Shown here: in pieces, positions 26,029 through 36,548 of the stretch
How the letters are laid out: each line of letters begins with the position of its first letter
Position numbering within the stretch: position 1 is the first letter of the stretch
Source: Eubacterium sp. AF36-5BH
GTDB lineage: Bacteria; Bacillota; Clostridia; Lachnospirales; Lachnospiraceae
Assembly (NCBI RefSeq): GCF_003460505.1
Contig: NZ_QTVG01000003.1
Location: 62,001 to 126,000 of the forward strand
Length of the DNA stretch: 64,000 bases
Reading direction: 5' to 3'
Notes under the pieces: model-generated
The model's input: only the letters and a program-made list of their open reading frames with translations
What the model was told of the DNA's origin: nothing
Databases searched by the model: none
Translations under genes and position numbers: made by a program

Positions 26029-26056
26029 ATTATAACATTCATTAATAGGTTGTCAA
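26029..26056 (-). promoter_or_regulatory. Promoter of thrS
   Basis: Consensus TTGACA (26051-26056) and consensus TATAAT (26029-26034), 16-base spacer, on the minus strand directly upstream of the T-box. Confidence 0.9.
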
Positions 26057-26233
26057 GAAAAGTTTTTATTAATTTTCAAAAATCTTTTTCTTTGTTTTTT
26101 CTTTATAGGAAAATCTCTTTCCACGACTTTTTTACATTAATTTTGGCAGGCTTTTACACCTGCCAAAATCAATATATATTACCAATACCCTTTGGATTTT
26201 AAGAATTTCCGATGATTTTCATATTACATAAAA

Positions 26234-27418
26234 TTATTTTCTTACTTTATAAGAATATTTAATTTTTGCATTTTTGAAAACGTAATTCTGTGCTTTATCT
26301 AATAAAACAACTTCTTTGATTTCCTCTTTAGTATAAAGCTTTTTCATCTCTTCTACACTATCCAAATTTGCATCTGCGTATGAATTCTCGTACTGTTCTT
26401 CAATTTCGTCGTTACTAGCAGTTAATTTTAAGTCCTTTACAAGTTGCCACATTAATAATTCAGACTTTAATTCTGTCTTATAATTCTCCTGCATAGTCTT
26501 GTCATCTAAACCTTCTCTCTTCTTATATTCATCAAGAGAAAGGCTTTCATATTCAGCCTGAGCTTCTGCATCACCATTCATTGAATCAATTACTTCCTGC
26601 TGTAATTTTGATGGAATAGCTTTCAAATTAACTTTTTTCAAAGCCTTCTGCCATAATTCCGGCTTGATAATTTCTTCTTTGATGTATTCCAAAATCCATT
26701 CGTTGTATTCTTTTACAGTTGAAATTCCACGTTCTTCGTAATAATTGTCTTTTACCCATTTATCAGTAATTTTGTTTCTTGTCAACTTATTAACTGATGT
26801 AATTTTCAACTTAAATACAACTGTTTTACTGCTATAATCTTTATTTGCTAACGAAAAATCATTAACTTCCTTATTATTTTTTACTTCAACAGTAACTGTT
26901 TCGCCACTCTTATGACCTGTAAGTTTGTCTGAAAAAGTCTTTGTAAGTCCTTCATTTGAACTTAAAATATTAATATCCTGCTCTTCTCCTGACAAATCAT
27001 CTACTTTCTTGTTGTCAACATAAGCTACTCTGTTATATTCTACCTGATCAGTTTCTTTTGCAGCTCTATTAACAACTTCATATTCATCTGTATCTTCATA
27101 TACAGATTCATCCCACATGTCCTGTGTTAATTCATATGTAAGCCCCTTAACATCGCCAACTGAAATGTAATCTTCAGTTTTTATTCCAAGGTCCTTATCC
27201 ACATCTGACTTTGGTTTCATAACCTTTGCCCAATAAACAACAACTGCAAAAACAATAAGAATAACAACAATTATACCAGGTACCAACAATCTTTTAGATA
27301 TAGGTTTCTTTTCTACCTGTTCAGTTTCTGCTGTTTTCACTTTTAATGTTTTTTTCTTTTCTGTTGTAGTATTTTCGTTATTAACAATTTCATCTTTTTT
27401 TTCGTTCTTGTTTTCCAC
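26234..27418 (-). CDS. Membrane-anchored trigger-factor-like peptidyl-prolyl isomerase
   Basis: The start is GTG 27418 (VENKNEKKDEIV) behind AAAGGAG; the ATG at 27439 lies upstream of that site and beside the guaB terminator. The product is about 394 residues. Layout: a charged cytoplasmic tail (1-40), one TM helix (LLVPGIIVVILIVFAVVVYW, about 44-63), an FKBP-like domain (about 110-210; VEYNRVAYVDNKKV, LTGHKSGETVTVEVK), and a helical region similar to the trigger-factor C-terminal chaperone domain. The positive KKPISKR before the helix predicts the body faces outside. The ribosome-binding domain of true trigger factor is absent. Probably a foldase for exported proteins. Confidence 0.8.
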   Translation of the reverse strand: MENKNEKKDEIVNNENTTTEKKKTLKVKTAETEQVEKKPISKRLLVPGIIVVILIVFAVVVYWAKVMKPKSDVDKDLGIKTEDYISVGDVKGLTYELTQDMWDESVYEDTDEYEVVNRAAKETDQVEYNRVAYVDNKKVDDLSGEEQDINILSSNEGLTKTFSDKLTGHKSGETVTVEVKNNKEVNDFSLANKDYSSKTVVFKLKITSVNKLTRNKITDKWVKDNYYEERGISTVKEYNEWILEYIKEEIIKPELWQKALKKVNLKAIPSKLQQEVIDSMNGDAEAQAEYESLSLDEYKKREGLDDKTMQENYKTELKSELLMWQLVKDLKLTASNDEIEEQYENSYADANLDSVEEMKKLYTKEEIKEVVLLDKAQNYVFKNAKIKYSYKVRK

Positions 27419-27438
27419 CGTCTTCTCTCCTTTATGCA

Positions 27439-27480
27439 TAATAAAAAAGAATCTTTATTATAAAGATTCTTTTTTATTCT
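27439..27480 (-). terminator. guaB terminator
   Basis: Near-perfect palindrome AAAAAAGAATCTTTA...TAAAGATTCTTTTTT at 27444-27476, T-rich on the minus strand, 33 bases after the guaB stop. Confidence 0.85.
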
Positions 27481-27512
27481 ATCACATATTTAAAAAATAA
27501 TATACGTTTTTA

Positions 27513-28997
<1,485 letters not shown>

Positions 28998-29044
28998 TTA
29001 AATTAAAGCGCAAATTTCTTCACGCTATTTTAACGAAAATAGTA

Positions 29045-29084
29045 ACATAAAAAAGAGACATCGTCAATGACCATATCTCTTTTT
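29045..29084 (-). terminator. Terminator upstream of guaB
   Basis: Stem 29051-29061 / 29073-29084 (one G-U on the minus strand) flanked by A/T runs; ends the fakA-containing transcript. Confidence 0.75.
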
Positions 29085-29128
29085 CCTGACATTTTTTATT
29101 ATTTTTTGCACGCATAAAAATTAAATGT

Positions 29129-29635
29129 TTATACGTTTTTTACAACAATATTAGGCCTGCAGTGATATAGTGCATCAATTACTTTTTCATTAGGTTCAAT
29201 AACAACTTTAGTTTTTCCATCGTTATTACTAATAATCATGGCATATACACCTTCACTTTTTCTTCCTGTTGAATAATCTTTTACGATTGCATTCATGGAA
29301 CCTCTTATAACCTGCTCTGAATTAATTGGTGCAATTACTTCTGCATCCTTAATTTCATAATTTGCAATATTTTTTCTTTTTCTCTGGCCCATTATCTTAT
29401 CAACAGAAAATTCTCCATTTACCAAAGAATATTCATATTCAATGCTTGTATAGCACCATAACATGTATTCTCCGTATATAAGCAGTATTTCAATTGTAAA
29501 AGCTAAAATTCCTAAATTAAGCATAATCATTAAAAGAAACACCATTATTAATACAATAATAGAAAATACTCGCATTAATACAACAGAAATACCTGTTTTT
29601 CTTTTTACAATCTGCTCTACAAAAATCTCGTCCAT
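29129..29635 (-). CDS. Two-helix membrane protein, DUF6106-like
   Basis: A 168-residue protein: a short cytoplasmic start MDEIFVEQIVKRKTG, two adjoining TM helices (about 18-60), then a soluble domain (YEYSLVNGEFSVDKIMGQRKR..., VYAMIISNNDGKTKVVIEP) resembling a small PH-like fold. The MDEIFVEQIVKRK opening matches what I recall of DUF6106 proteins in Lachnospiraceae; that label is from memory. It lies 12 bases after fakA and before a terminator, so it is the last gene of the rpmB-side operon. Function unknown. Confidence 0.65.
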   Translation of the reverse strand: MDEIFVEQIVKRKTGISVVLMRVFSIIVLIMVFLLMIMLNLGILAFTIEILLIYGEYMLWCYTSIEYEYSLVNGEFSVDKIMGQRKRKNIANYEIKDAEVIAPINSEQVIRGSMNAIVKDYSTGRKSEGVYAMIISNNDGKTKVVIEPNEKVIDALYHCRPNIVVKNV

Positions 29636-29647
29636 ACTTTGTCCTTT

Positions 29648-31330
29648 CTATTCTACAGAAACAATGTAGTAATATACAGGCTGACCACCTGGATATACTT
29701 CTACTTCCAAGTCAGGAAGTTCTTCTGTTATTTTTGAAGCAAGGACATCAGCATCTTCTTTTGTTATGCCTTCACCAAAGTAAACGCTAACGATTTCAGA
29801 ATCCTCATCCTGCATTTCCTTAATCATGTCAACTGTTGTTGCCACAATATCTTCGCCAACTGCAAGCATTCCTTCATCGCCAATACCCATAATATTGCCT
29901 TCTCTAATTTCTTTATCATCAATTACTGTATCTCTTACAGCGTATGTTACTTCGCCTGTCTTAACGTATGACATACTGTCAATCATGGCTTCTTTGTTTT
30001 CTTCCGGTGAACAGTCATCTACAAAACCAATCATGGCTGAAATTCCCTGAGGAATTGTCTTTGATGGAATTACAATTAAATTCTTATCTTCAACTAAACT
30101 TTCTGCCTGATTTGCTGCAAGAATAATGTTCTTGTTATTTGGAAGAACAAAAATATTTTCTGCATTAACTTCATTTACCGCATTTAAAATATCTTCTGTA
30201 CTTGGATTCATTGTCTGACCACCTGAAATAATATAGTCAACATTTAATCCCTTAAATATTTCATCTAAGCCTTCACCTACTGATACCGCAATAAAACCAT
30301 ATTTTTTCTTAGGTTCATTCTTTTTAGCTTCTGCTTCTTCCTGCTTCTGCTTTTCTGCCATCTTTTCAGCATTCTTAATGAGTCTTTCATGATGTTCTTC
30401 TCTCATATTATCAATCTTCATTCTTGATAATGAACCGTATGTTAAAGCTCTTGTGAAAGCCTCACCCGGCTGATTTGTATGAACATGAACCTTTACAATC
30501 TCATCATCTGCTACAAGAACAATTGAATCTCCAATTGACTCTAAGAAATCCTTAAATAATTTCTCTTCTTTATCATCCATTGGCTTGTCTAAATTAATAA
30601 TAAATTCAGTACAATATCCAAACTTAATATCTGCTTCGTCCATTGGTAAATCGTCTGTAGATACTGAAGTTGATGAAGCTTTTGATACATTCTCAAGTGT
30701 ATAATCAACTTCTTTTCCTAAGAAAGCATCATATGCTCCCTGTAAAACAACCATAAGTCCCTGTCCGCCTGAGTCAACCACTCCTGCCTGTTTCAGTACA
30801 GGTAGCATTTCAGGTGTCTGACTTAAAACATATTCACCATGTTTTATGATTTCGTCAATTACAACTGTTAAATCGTCGCTTTGACCTAGCATCTCACAAG
30901 CTTTGTCTGACATTCCTTTTGCTACAGTTAAAATTGTTCCTTCTTTTGGTTTCATAACAGCCTTATATGCTGTTTCAACCGCTCTTACACATGCCTTTGA
31001 TAAAATCTCAACGTTAATTTCATCATATTTCTTGATTTCTCTTGTAAAACCTCTGAAAAGCTGTGATAAAATTACACCTGAGTTTCCTCTTGCTCCTCTA
31101 AGAGAACCTGTAGAAATAGCCTTTGCTACTGTTTCCATTGTTGGGTCAGCAATTGCACCAACTTCATTAGCAGCTGACATTATTGTAAGTGTCATATTAG
31201 TTCCAGTGTCTCCATCAGGAACAGGAAATACATTTAATTCGTTAATCCATTCTTTCTTTGCTTCAAGATTCTTTGCACCTGCAATAAACATTTTTTGTAG
31301 CATCTGTGCGTCAATTACATTAATTTCCAA
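29648..31330 (-). CDS. fakA: DAK2-domain kinase, FakA/YloV type
   Basis: Related to the ATP-binding subunit of fatty acid kinase, which phosphorylates FakB-bound fatty acids for phospholipid synthesis. The 560-residue product has an N-terminal DAK2/DhaL domain (NVFPVPDGDTGTNMTLT at about 30-46; SLRGARGNSGVILSQL), a linker domain (FGYCTEFIINLDKPMDD; VKVHVHTNQPGEAF) and a C-terminal DegV-like half (about 330-560). The frame begins with TTG (LEINVIDAQML) behind GGAGG. It follows the Asp23 gene, the common rpmB-yloU-yloV order. The usual next gene recG is missing. Confidence 0.88.
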   Translation of the reverse strand: MEINVIDAQMLQKMFIAGAKNLEAKKEWINELNVFPVPDGDTGTNMTLTIMSAANEVGAIADPTMETVAKAISTGSLRGARGNSGVILSQLFRGFTREIKKYDEINVEILSKACVRAVETAYKAVMKPKEGTILTVAKGMSDKACEMLGQSDDLTVVIDEIIKHGEYVLSQTPEMLPVLKQAGVVDSGGQGLMVVLQGAYDAFLGKEVDYTLENVSKASSTSVSTDDLPMDEADIKFGYCTEFIINLDKPMDDKEEKLFKDFLESIGDSIVLVADDEIVKVHVHTNQPGEAFTRALTYGSLSRMKIDNMREEHHERLIKNAEKMAEKQKQEEAEAKKNEPKKKYGFIAVSVGEGLDEIFKGLNVDYIISGGQTMNPSTEDILNAVNEVNAENIFVLPNNKNIILAANQAESLVEDKNLIVIPSKTIPQGISAMIGFVDDCSPEENKEAMIDSMSYVKTGEVTYAVRDTVIDDKEIREGNIMGIGDEGMLAVGEDIVATTVDMIKEMQDEDSEIVSVYFGEGITKEDADVLASKITEELPDLEVEVYPGGQPVYYYIVSVE

Positions 31331-31358
31331 AACTTTATCCTCCTAAGCATAAGACACA

Positions 31359-31718
31359 TTAGTCAATTGTTCTTACACCTTCAACATAAATATTTACTTT
31401 CTTTACAGTCATTCCTGTAAATTCTTCTATTTTATATTTTACACTTGAAATAATATTTTCTGCTATTGTTGCAATATTAACACCATAAGCAACAATAATA
31501 TGAAAATCTATTGTTATTTCGTTATTTTCATCTATAACAACATTAATTCCTTTTGTAGAGCTGTCTCTCTTTAATAATCTAACAATTCCGTCTTTTACAC
31601 TAACCATAGCCATACCAACAATGCCAAAACATTCATAAGCTGTTTCACCGGCATACTTTGCAATAACTTCCTGGCTGATTAATATTTGTCCCATGTCAGT
31701 ATTCATCTTACCCTTCAT
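31359..31718 (-). CDS. Asp23/Gls24 family envelope-stress protein (YloU type)
   Basis: 119 residues with the Asp23 fold pattern: ISQEVIAKYAGETAYECFGIVGMAMVS and ITIDFHIIVAYGVNIATIAENI, ending MTVKKVNIYVEGVRTID. Family members are small alkaline-shock or envelope-associated proteins, often upstream of the DAK2 kinase, as here (28-base gap). No TM helix. GGAGG precedes the ATG. Biochemical role unclear. Confidence 0.9.
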   Translation of the reverse strand: MKGKMNTDMGQILISQEVIAKYAGETAYECFGIVGMAMVSVKDGIVRLLKRDSSTKGINVVIDENNEITIDFHIIVAYGVNIATIAENIISSVKYKIEEFTGMTVKKVNIYVEGVRTID

Positions 31719-31796
31719 ATGTTATCCTCCTTTACAAGTGTATTTGCATACTTGCTTACACAGTTACGGATATTATACCCTTTTTGGTATAAAAAG

Positions 31797-31833
31797 ACAA
31801 GAAAAAAGACACTACCAAATGCAGCGTCTTTTT
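31797..31833 (-). terminator. rpmB terminator
   Basis: On the minus strand a 13-bp stem with two G-U pairs (arms 31821-31833 and 31803-31815), loop ATTTG, ends in T-rich sequence. The G-U pairs make it work in this direction only. Confidence 0.8.
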
Positions 31834-31848
31834 ATCTAATAACATATA

Positions 31849-32034
31849 CTATGCTCTTTCTACTTTTCCTGATTTTAAACAAGATGTGCAAACGTACATT
31901 TTCTTTGCTCCGCCTTCAGTCTTAACTTTAACAGACTTTACGTTTGACTTCCACATTTTATTAGACTTTCTATGTGAATGACTCACTGCGTTTCCAAAAT
32001 GAGCACCCTTACCGCAAATACTACATTTAGCCAT
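31849..32034 (-). CDS. rpmB: 50S ribosomal protein L28
   Basis: 61 residues, MAKCSICGKGAHFGNAVSHS... ending KSGKVERA. It is the zinc-binding (C+) form: CSIC at 4-7 and CTSC at about 49-52. GGGAGG before the ATG; its own promoter and terminator. Nearby yloU/fakA follow the usual Firmicutes order. Confidence 0.97.
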   Translation of the reverse strand: MAKCSICGKGAHFGNAVSHSHRKSNKMWKSNVKSVKVKTEGGAKKMYVCTSCLKSGKVERA

Positions 32035-32060
32035 AATAGCACCTCCCTTGTATAAATTAA

Positions 32061-32077
32061 GTCGAACCTTCTTCGAC
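32061..32077 (-). promoter_or_regulatory. Small hairpin in the rpmB leader
   Basis: GTCGAA (32061-32066) and TTCGAC (32072-32077) pair, extendable to 8 bp on the minus strand, about 12 bases before the rpmB ribosome site. Possible autoregulatory or stabilising element. Confidence 0.4.
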
Positions 32078-32091
32078 CTGACACAAAGGCT

Positions 32092-32120
32092 ATCTTAACA
32101 GACTATTCAAAAAATTGCAA
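32092..32120 (-). promoter_or_regulatory. Promoter of rpmB
   Basis: TTGCAA (32115-32120), 17-base spacer, TAAGAT (32092-32097), minus strand, in the gap after metH. Confidence 0.65.
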
Positions 32121-32141
32121 GCACTTTCGCATATTTTTTCT

Positions 32142-34562
32142 TTAGCCAAGCACTTCTTTGGCAATATCGGCGCTCATTTTCGCATCTTTTGCATAATAAT
32201 CAGCCCCAATTTTCATTGCATAATCTTCTGTTAAAACAGCTCCTCCTACCATTATCTTACAATCAACATTGTTGTGGTGTAATAATTTAATAGTATCTTC
32301 CATAGAACCCAATGTAGTTGTCATCAAAGCTGACAGACCAACTAATTTAACATCATTTTCTACGGTAGCTTTCAAAACTGCTTCAGGATCCACGTCCCTG
32401 CCTAAATCAAGAACATCAAATCCATAGTTTTCTAAAATTACTTTTACGATATTTTTTCCAATATCATGTATATCACCTTTTACAGTGGCAATAACAATCT
32501 TTCCTTTGGATTCTGATGCTGCCCCCTTATTTGCCATAAACGTTTTTATTTCCTCAAAACATTCCTTGGCAACATCAGCAGCTAAAATTAACTGTGGCAG
32601 GAAAATCTTTCCCTTCTCAAACTTATCACCAATTACATCAAGTGCAGGAATAAGCATTTCATTAATAATTATCATTGAATCCTGTGTTTCAAGATATTTT
32701 TTAGTTAATTGTCTGCCATCGCTTTTCATTCCTGTTTCCATTGCGTGTAGAATAGCTTTTGCCTCATCAGACTTTAAGTTATTATTTCCCTGTGAAGTTG
32801 CTGTCTGAGCAACAGCTCCTGACTTTGCACCGGCAGATGTTTCAGGTTCATGAGTATTTGAATACTCAATAAAATCCATTGAGTTTTTATCAATGTTTGC
32901 AAGAACTTTATACGACTTAACAGCCCAAACCATAGATGATACATTAGGGTTAATAATTGGCAAATCAAGTCCGCTGTGAAGTGCCATTGTTAAGAAATAT
33001 TTATTTATGATTTCTCTGTTTGGAAGACCAAAGGAAATATTCGATACTCCAAGAACTGTTCTTAACCCTAATTTATTTTTTACAATGTTAAGGGCTTCAA
33101 GAGTTTCAAAGCATGCTTTCTGCTCTGCTGAAACCGTTAAAGTTAAACAGTCAATAATTATATCTTCTTTTGGGATGCCATAAGACATTGCTCTATTCAT
33201 TATTTTTTCAGCAATGGCTACTCTTCCTTCTGCACTGTCTGGTATACCATTTTCGTCCAATGCAAGTCCAATAACTGCAGCTCCGTATTTTGCTACTACA
33301 GGTAAAATCGTATCTAAAACTGCATCTTCCCCGTTTACGGAGTTAATAATCGGCTTACCATTATAAACTCTAAGTGCAGCCTCAATTACTTCAGGTTTTG
33401 TGGAGTCAATCTGTAAAGGAACGTCAACAATGCCCTGCAACGCCTTTACAGTCTTTATCATCATTTTCTTTTCATCAATTTCAGGTAAACCTACATTTAC
33501 ATCTAAAATTTCTGCCCCTGCTTCTACCTGTTCTATTGCCTGCCCAAGAATGTAATCCATATCATCTTCTATAAGCGCCTGTTTAAATCTTTTCTTACCT
33601 GTTGGATTAATTCTTTCACCTACAATACGAGGCTGGTCCACTATAACAGTTTTTGTTGGAGAACATACTGCAAGATGTTTCTTTGTATTATTATCATTAA
33701 AGGCCCCTTCTTTTTCTGCTTCAACAAGCATAGCCTTAACTGCTTTAATATAGTCAGGCTTTGTACCACAACAGCCACCTAAGGTTCTAACACCGTATTT
33801 AAGCATTTCTCTATATATTAATGCGAACTCGTCTGCATCAACATCGTATGTGTTTGTTACAGGATCAGGCAAGCCGGCATTTGCTTTTACCACAATTGGT
33901 AAACTTGTCCACTTAGATATTTCCTCAACAATAGGAATTAAATCTTTTGGTCCCAAAGAGCAGTTTACACCCATTGCATCTACGCCCAAACCTTCCAGTG
34001 TAAGACACATGGCTGAAACTGAACATCCTGTAAATGTACGTTTATTTTCTTCAAATGTCATTGTTGTAATAACAGGCAGATTAGAATTTTCTTTTGCAGC
34101 TAAAACCGCTGCCTTTGTTTCCAATAAGTCAGTCATTGTTTCAATAACAATAATATCTGCATCTTTTGCCGCAACAACTTCTTCTTTGAAAATATCATAA
34201 GCCTCTTCAAAAGAAAGATTTCCTGTTGGTTCTAAAAGTTGTCCAATAGGTCCCATATCTAAGGCAACCATTGCATCTGTTCCTTTTGCTGCTTCCTTTG
34301 CATTAGTAATGGCAGCATTTATTAACTCATCAACAGTGTAACCTGTATTTTTCATCTTGTAACGGTTGGCACCAAATGTATTAGCATATACAACATCTGC
34401 TCCCGCCTCTATATATTGCTTATGAATATCTACAATCCAATCACTTTTTGTTATATTTAAAGTTTCTGGAACAGTTCCTAATTCCATTCCTTTTTGCTGA
34501 AGCATTGTTCCCATTGCTCCATCTAATACAACATAATTTTTGTCAAATAATTTATTGTTCAT
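32142..34562 (-). CDS. metH: Cobalamin-dependent methionine synthase, lacking the reactivation domain
   Basis: Transfers the methyl group of methyl-tetrahydrofolate to homocysteine through cobalamin. At 806 residues it is shorter than the ~1200-residue E. coli type. Domains in order: homocysteine-binding with zinc ligands (GVNCSLGP; LGGCCGTKPDYI near 270), pterin-binding (about 310-580; RIVGERINPTGKKRF, LDVNVGLPEID), B12 cap (about 620-690) and B12 Rossmann domain with the cobalt-ligand motif KGDIHDIGKNIVKVIL. The C-terminal SAM-binding reactivation domain is not in this protein but is encoded by the gene immediately upstream. It is the third gene of metF-reactivation-metH. Confidence 0.96.
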   Translation of the reverse strand: MNNKLFDKNYVVLDGAMGTMLQQKGMELGTVPETLNITKSDWIVDIHKQYIEAGADVVYANTFGANRYKMKNTGYTVDELINAAITNAKEAAKGTDAMVALDMGPIGQLLEPTGNLSFEEAYDIFKEEVVAAKDADIIVIETMTDLLETKAAVLAAKENSNLPVITTMTFEENKRTFTGCSVSAMCLTLEGLGVDAMGVNCSLGPKDLIPIVEEISKWTSLPIVVKANAGLPDPVTNTYDVDADEFALIYREMLKYGVRTLGGCCGTKPDYIKAVKAMLVEAEKEGAFNDNNTKKHLAVCSPTKTVIVDQPRIVGERINPTGKKRFKQALIEDDMDYILGQAIEQVEAGAEILDVNVGLPEIDEKKMMIKTVKALQGIVDVPLQIDSTKPEVIEAALRVYNGKPIINSVNGEDAVLDTILPVVAKYGAAVIGLALDENGIPDSAEGRVAIAEKIMNRAMSYGIPKEDIIIDCLTLTVSAEQKACFETLEALNIVKNKLGLRTVLGVSNISFGLPNREIINKYFLTMALHSGLDLPIINPNVSSMVWAVKSYKVLANIDKNSMDFIEYSNTHEPETSAGAKSGAVAQTATSQGNNNLKSDEAKAILHAMETGMKSDGRQLTKKYLETQDSMIIINEMLIPALDVIGDKFEKGKIFLPQLILAADVAKECFEEIKTFMANKGAASESKGKIVIATVKGDIHDIGKNIVKVILENYGFDVLDLGRDVDPEAVLKATVENDVKLVGLSALMTTTLGSMEDTIKLLHHNNVDCKIMVGGAVLTEDYAMKIGADYYAKDAKMSADIAKEVLG

Positions 34563-34609
34563 TTATAGATTATCTCCTGTTTTTACTTGGGTGTTATTTT
34601 AATCTTTAT

Positions 34610-35284
34610 TTAACTACAGGTAGTACCCTGTTTTCTAAACTGACATTTATCCTTAAAATTACAGAAATCACAATTCTTTTTGCTTGAAACTTTTAAATTA
34701 TGTCCCAAACCTATAACACATGTAACAGACTTAGTTGGCGTAAGCATCATGCTACTGTTTACACACACACCGATTCTTTTAGGTGCATCCAATATATCCA
34801 AAAACTGTCCCTGCAATTCAAGTGGAAAATCTCCATATCCCAGGCCAAATCTCCACGTATGCTCGTATTCTTTAAAATCTTTTAATATAATTTCTTCTGC
34901 CTTGTCACATACCTGTTCAATTACTGCAGAAGCCAAACTGTCTGTAACCATTGCCTCTGCCATACTTACAATCTGCTTTTTTCTAATTAAAGAATCCACT
35001 CCGCCTGATAAGGTTGCACACATAAAAACCGCCTTTTCGCAGTTTTCTAAATGTTTCTTAATTGAATTGCCCTTTAATTCAAAATTAGTACCTTCTACCA
35101 TGCCATCAGCAATAGGGAAAACCTTGTATATAAATTTCCCCTCCATGTTTGCTTTTAATTCTTTTGCACATTTTGAAAGCATCTTCTCTGTCTGTTCATC
35201 AGGCTTGTTATTTCCATATCCTAAATATCTTAAAGCTTCACCAAAATTAACATTGTCAATTTCAATAATTCTCTGACCATTCAT
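34610..35284 (-). CDS. Stand-alone methionine synthase reactivation protein
   Basis: A 224-residue protein matching the vitamin-B12-dependent methionine synthase activation domain (YLGYGNNKPDEQTEKML, RFGLGYGDFPLELQGQFLDILDAPKRIGVCVNSSMMLTPTKSVTCVIGLG). This domain binds SAM and remethylates inactive cob(II)alamin. A Cys-rich tail (CDFCNFKDKCQFRKQGTTC) could hold a metal or cluster that supplies electrons; this is inference. It lies 19 bases after metF and 47 before metH, strongly implying it serves that MetH in trans. Confidence 0.9.
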   Translation of the reverse strand: MNGQRIIEIDNVNFGEALRYLGYGNNKPDEQTEKMLSKCAKELKANMEGKFIYKVFPIADGMVEGTNFELKGNSIKKHLENCEKAVFMCATLSGGVDSLIRKKQIVSMAEAMVTDSLASAVIEQVCDKAEEIILKDFKEYEHTWRFGLGYGDFPLELQGQFLDILDAPKRIGVCVNSSMMLTPTKSVTCVIGLGHNLKVSSKKNCDFCNFKDKCQFRKQGTTCS

Positions 35285-35302
35285 TTAACCAACTTGTCCT
35301 TT

Positions 35303-36175
35303 TTATTTATTCTTTACAAGATTAGTCACACTGTCACTAATTCTTTTTGCCACATAAGGATCGTTCATTGTATAAATGTGAACACCGTCCACACCATTGG
35401 CAACAAGGTCAACAATCTGGTCAATAGCGTATGATATACCGGCATCACGCATTGCAACCGGATCATCTCCAAACCTCTGTAAAACCTTAGATAATTTGGC
35501 TGGTATGCTGGCACCACACATTGAAACCATTCTTTCAATCTGTTTTTTATTTGTAACAGGCATAATTCCTGCTTCAACAGGAACATCAATTCCTGCAACT
35601 CTTACTTTTTCAATAAAATCATAGAAAACATTGTTATCAAAGAATAACTGAGAAATCAAATGATCTGCACCTGCTTCTACTTTGATTTTTAAATTTTTAA
35701 TATCTTCTACAATATTTGTTGCTTCCTGATGTGTTTCCGGATAACAGGCACCTGAAACATGAAAGCCCATATTTTTTGACATAATATATTCTGTTAAATC
35801 AGATGCGTATTTAAAATCATGTTTTACTTCATAATCAGGATTAGCGTCACCACGTAATGCCAAAATATTCTTAACACCTTTTTCATTTAAGTCATTTAAA
35901 ATTCTGTCAATATCTCCTTTGGAATTATATAAGCATGATAAATGAGCAATTGTTTCTGTGTTCAATTCATTTTTGATTTTTGCACATAAATCAACTGTTG
36001 TTGCCTTGGCAATTCCTGAGCCGCCGGCACCATATGTTACACTAATAAAATCAGGGTTTAAATCCTTTAATTCTCTTAATGTATTGTACACTGTTTCTAC
36101 TCCACTTTCTTTCTTAGGTGGGAACACCTCAAAAGAAAACACTGTTTTTTTCTTAAAAATATCTGCTATATTCAT
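35303..36175 (-). CDS. metF: Methylenetetrahydrofolate reductase
   Basis: Reduces 5,10-methylene-THF to 5-methyl-THF, the methyl donor for MetH downstream. The 290-residue TIM-barrel protein has FSFEVFPPKKESGVETVYNTL, the catalytic Glu in FEVFPPKKE, SVTYGAGGSG, NILALRGDAN and QLFFDNNVFYDF. It heads the methionine operon. No SAM riboswitch is recognisable in the ~140 bases upstream. Confidence 0.96.
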   Translation of the reverse strand: MNIADIFKKKTVFSFEVFPPKKESGVETVYNTLRELKDLNPDFISVTYGAGGSGIAKATTVDLCAKIKNELNTETIAHLSCLYNSKGDIDRILNDLNEKGVKNILALRGDANPDYEVKHDFKYASDLTEYIMSKNMGFHVSGACYPETHQEATNIVEDIKNLKIKVEAGADHLISQLFFDNNVFYDFIEKVRVAGIDVPVEAGIMPVTNKKQIERMVSMCGASIPAKLSKVLQRFGDDPVAMRDAGISYAIDQIVDLVANGVDGVHIYTMNDPYVAKRISDSVTNLVKNK

Positions 36176-36318
36176 CTTATTTTCACTTTCCTTATTTGCA
36201 TTTTTCTAACTTATCTATTTATATTAGTTTTATTTAATTCCTGCAATTGTATTAGTTCTAATTATATTAATTTTCATATCATACCAATATATTTCAATAC
36301 ATTACTTTTATTAACACA

Positions 36319-36459
36319 TTAATTTTTGCAAAACAAATTAAATCCAACTATTAAACACGTAATAATAATGCATACCGCAAAGAATGTACTCTCTATAAGC
36401 ATAGAGAAAATCATTCCCACTGCAAACCAAAATAACGCAAATCCAAATAACCTATGCAT
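36319..36459 (-). CDS. 46-residue membrane protein
   Basis: Found by translating the minus strand: MHRLFGFALFWFAVGMIFSM, continuing LIESTFFAVCIIITCLIVGF and ending NLFCKN. AGGAG lies 4 bases before the ATG, an excellent ribosome site. It is almost wholly two hydrophobic helices (about 3-22 and 25-42) with one short loop LIEST. It looks like small Clostridia membrane proteins of the form (M)xxLFGxALFWFAVGM, which I recall but cannot name. It lies between gerW and metF on the same strand. Function unknown. Confidence 0.75.
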   Translation of the reverse strand: MHRLFGFALFWFAVGMIFSMLIESTFFAVCIIITCLIVGFNLFCKN

Positions 36460-36548
36460 ACAACTCCTGTTTTATCTTCCTGTTTTACTAACAGTATATG
36501 CATGTATTATATTTTATTTGCTACTATTCCTTTTATTTTGTGTAATCC

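Noticed and set aside
36176..36318. SAM riboswitch upstream of metF
   Set aside because: Looked for because of the methionine operon; none of the conserved core or a terminator is present.
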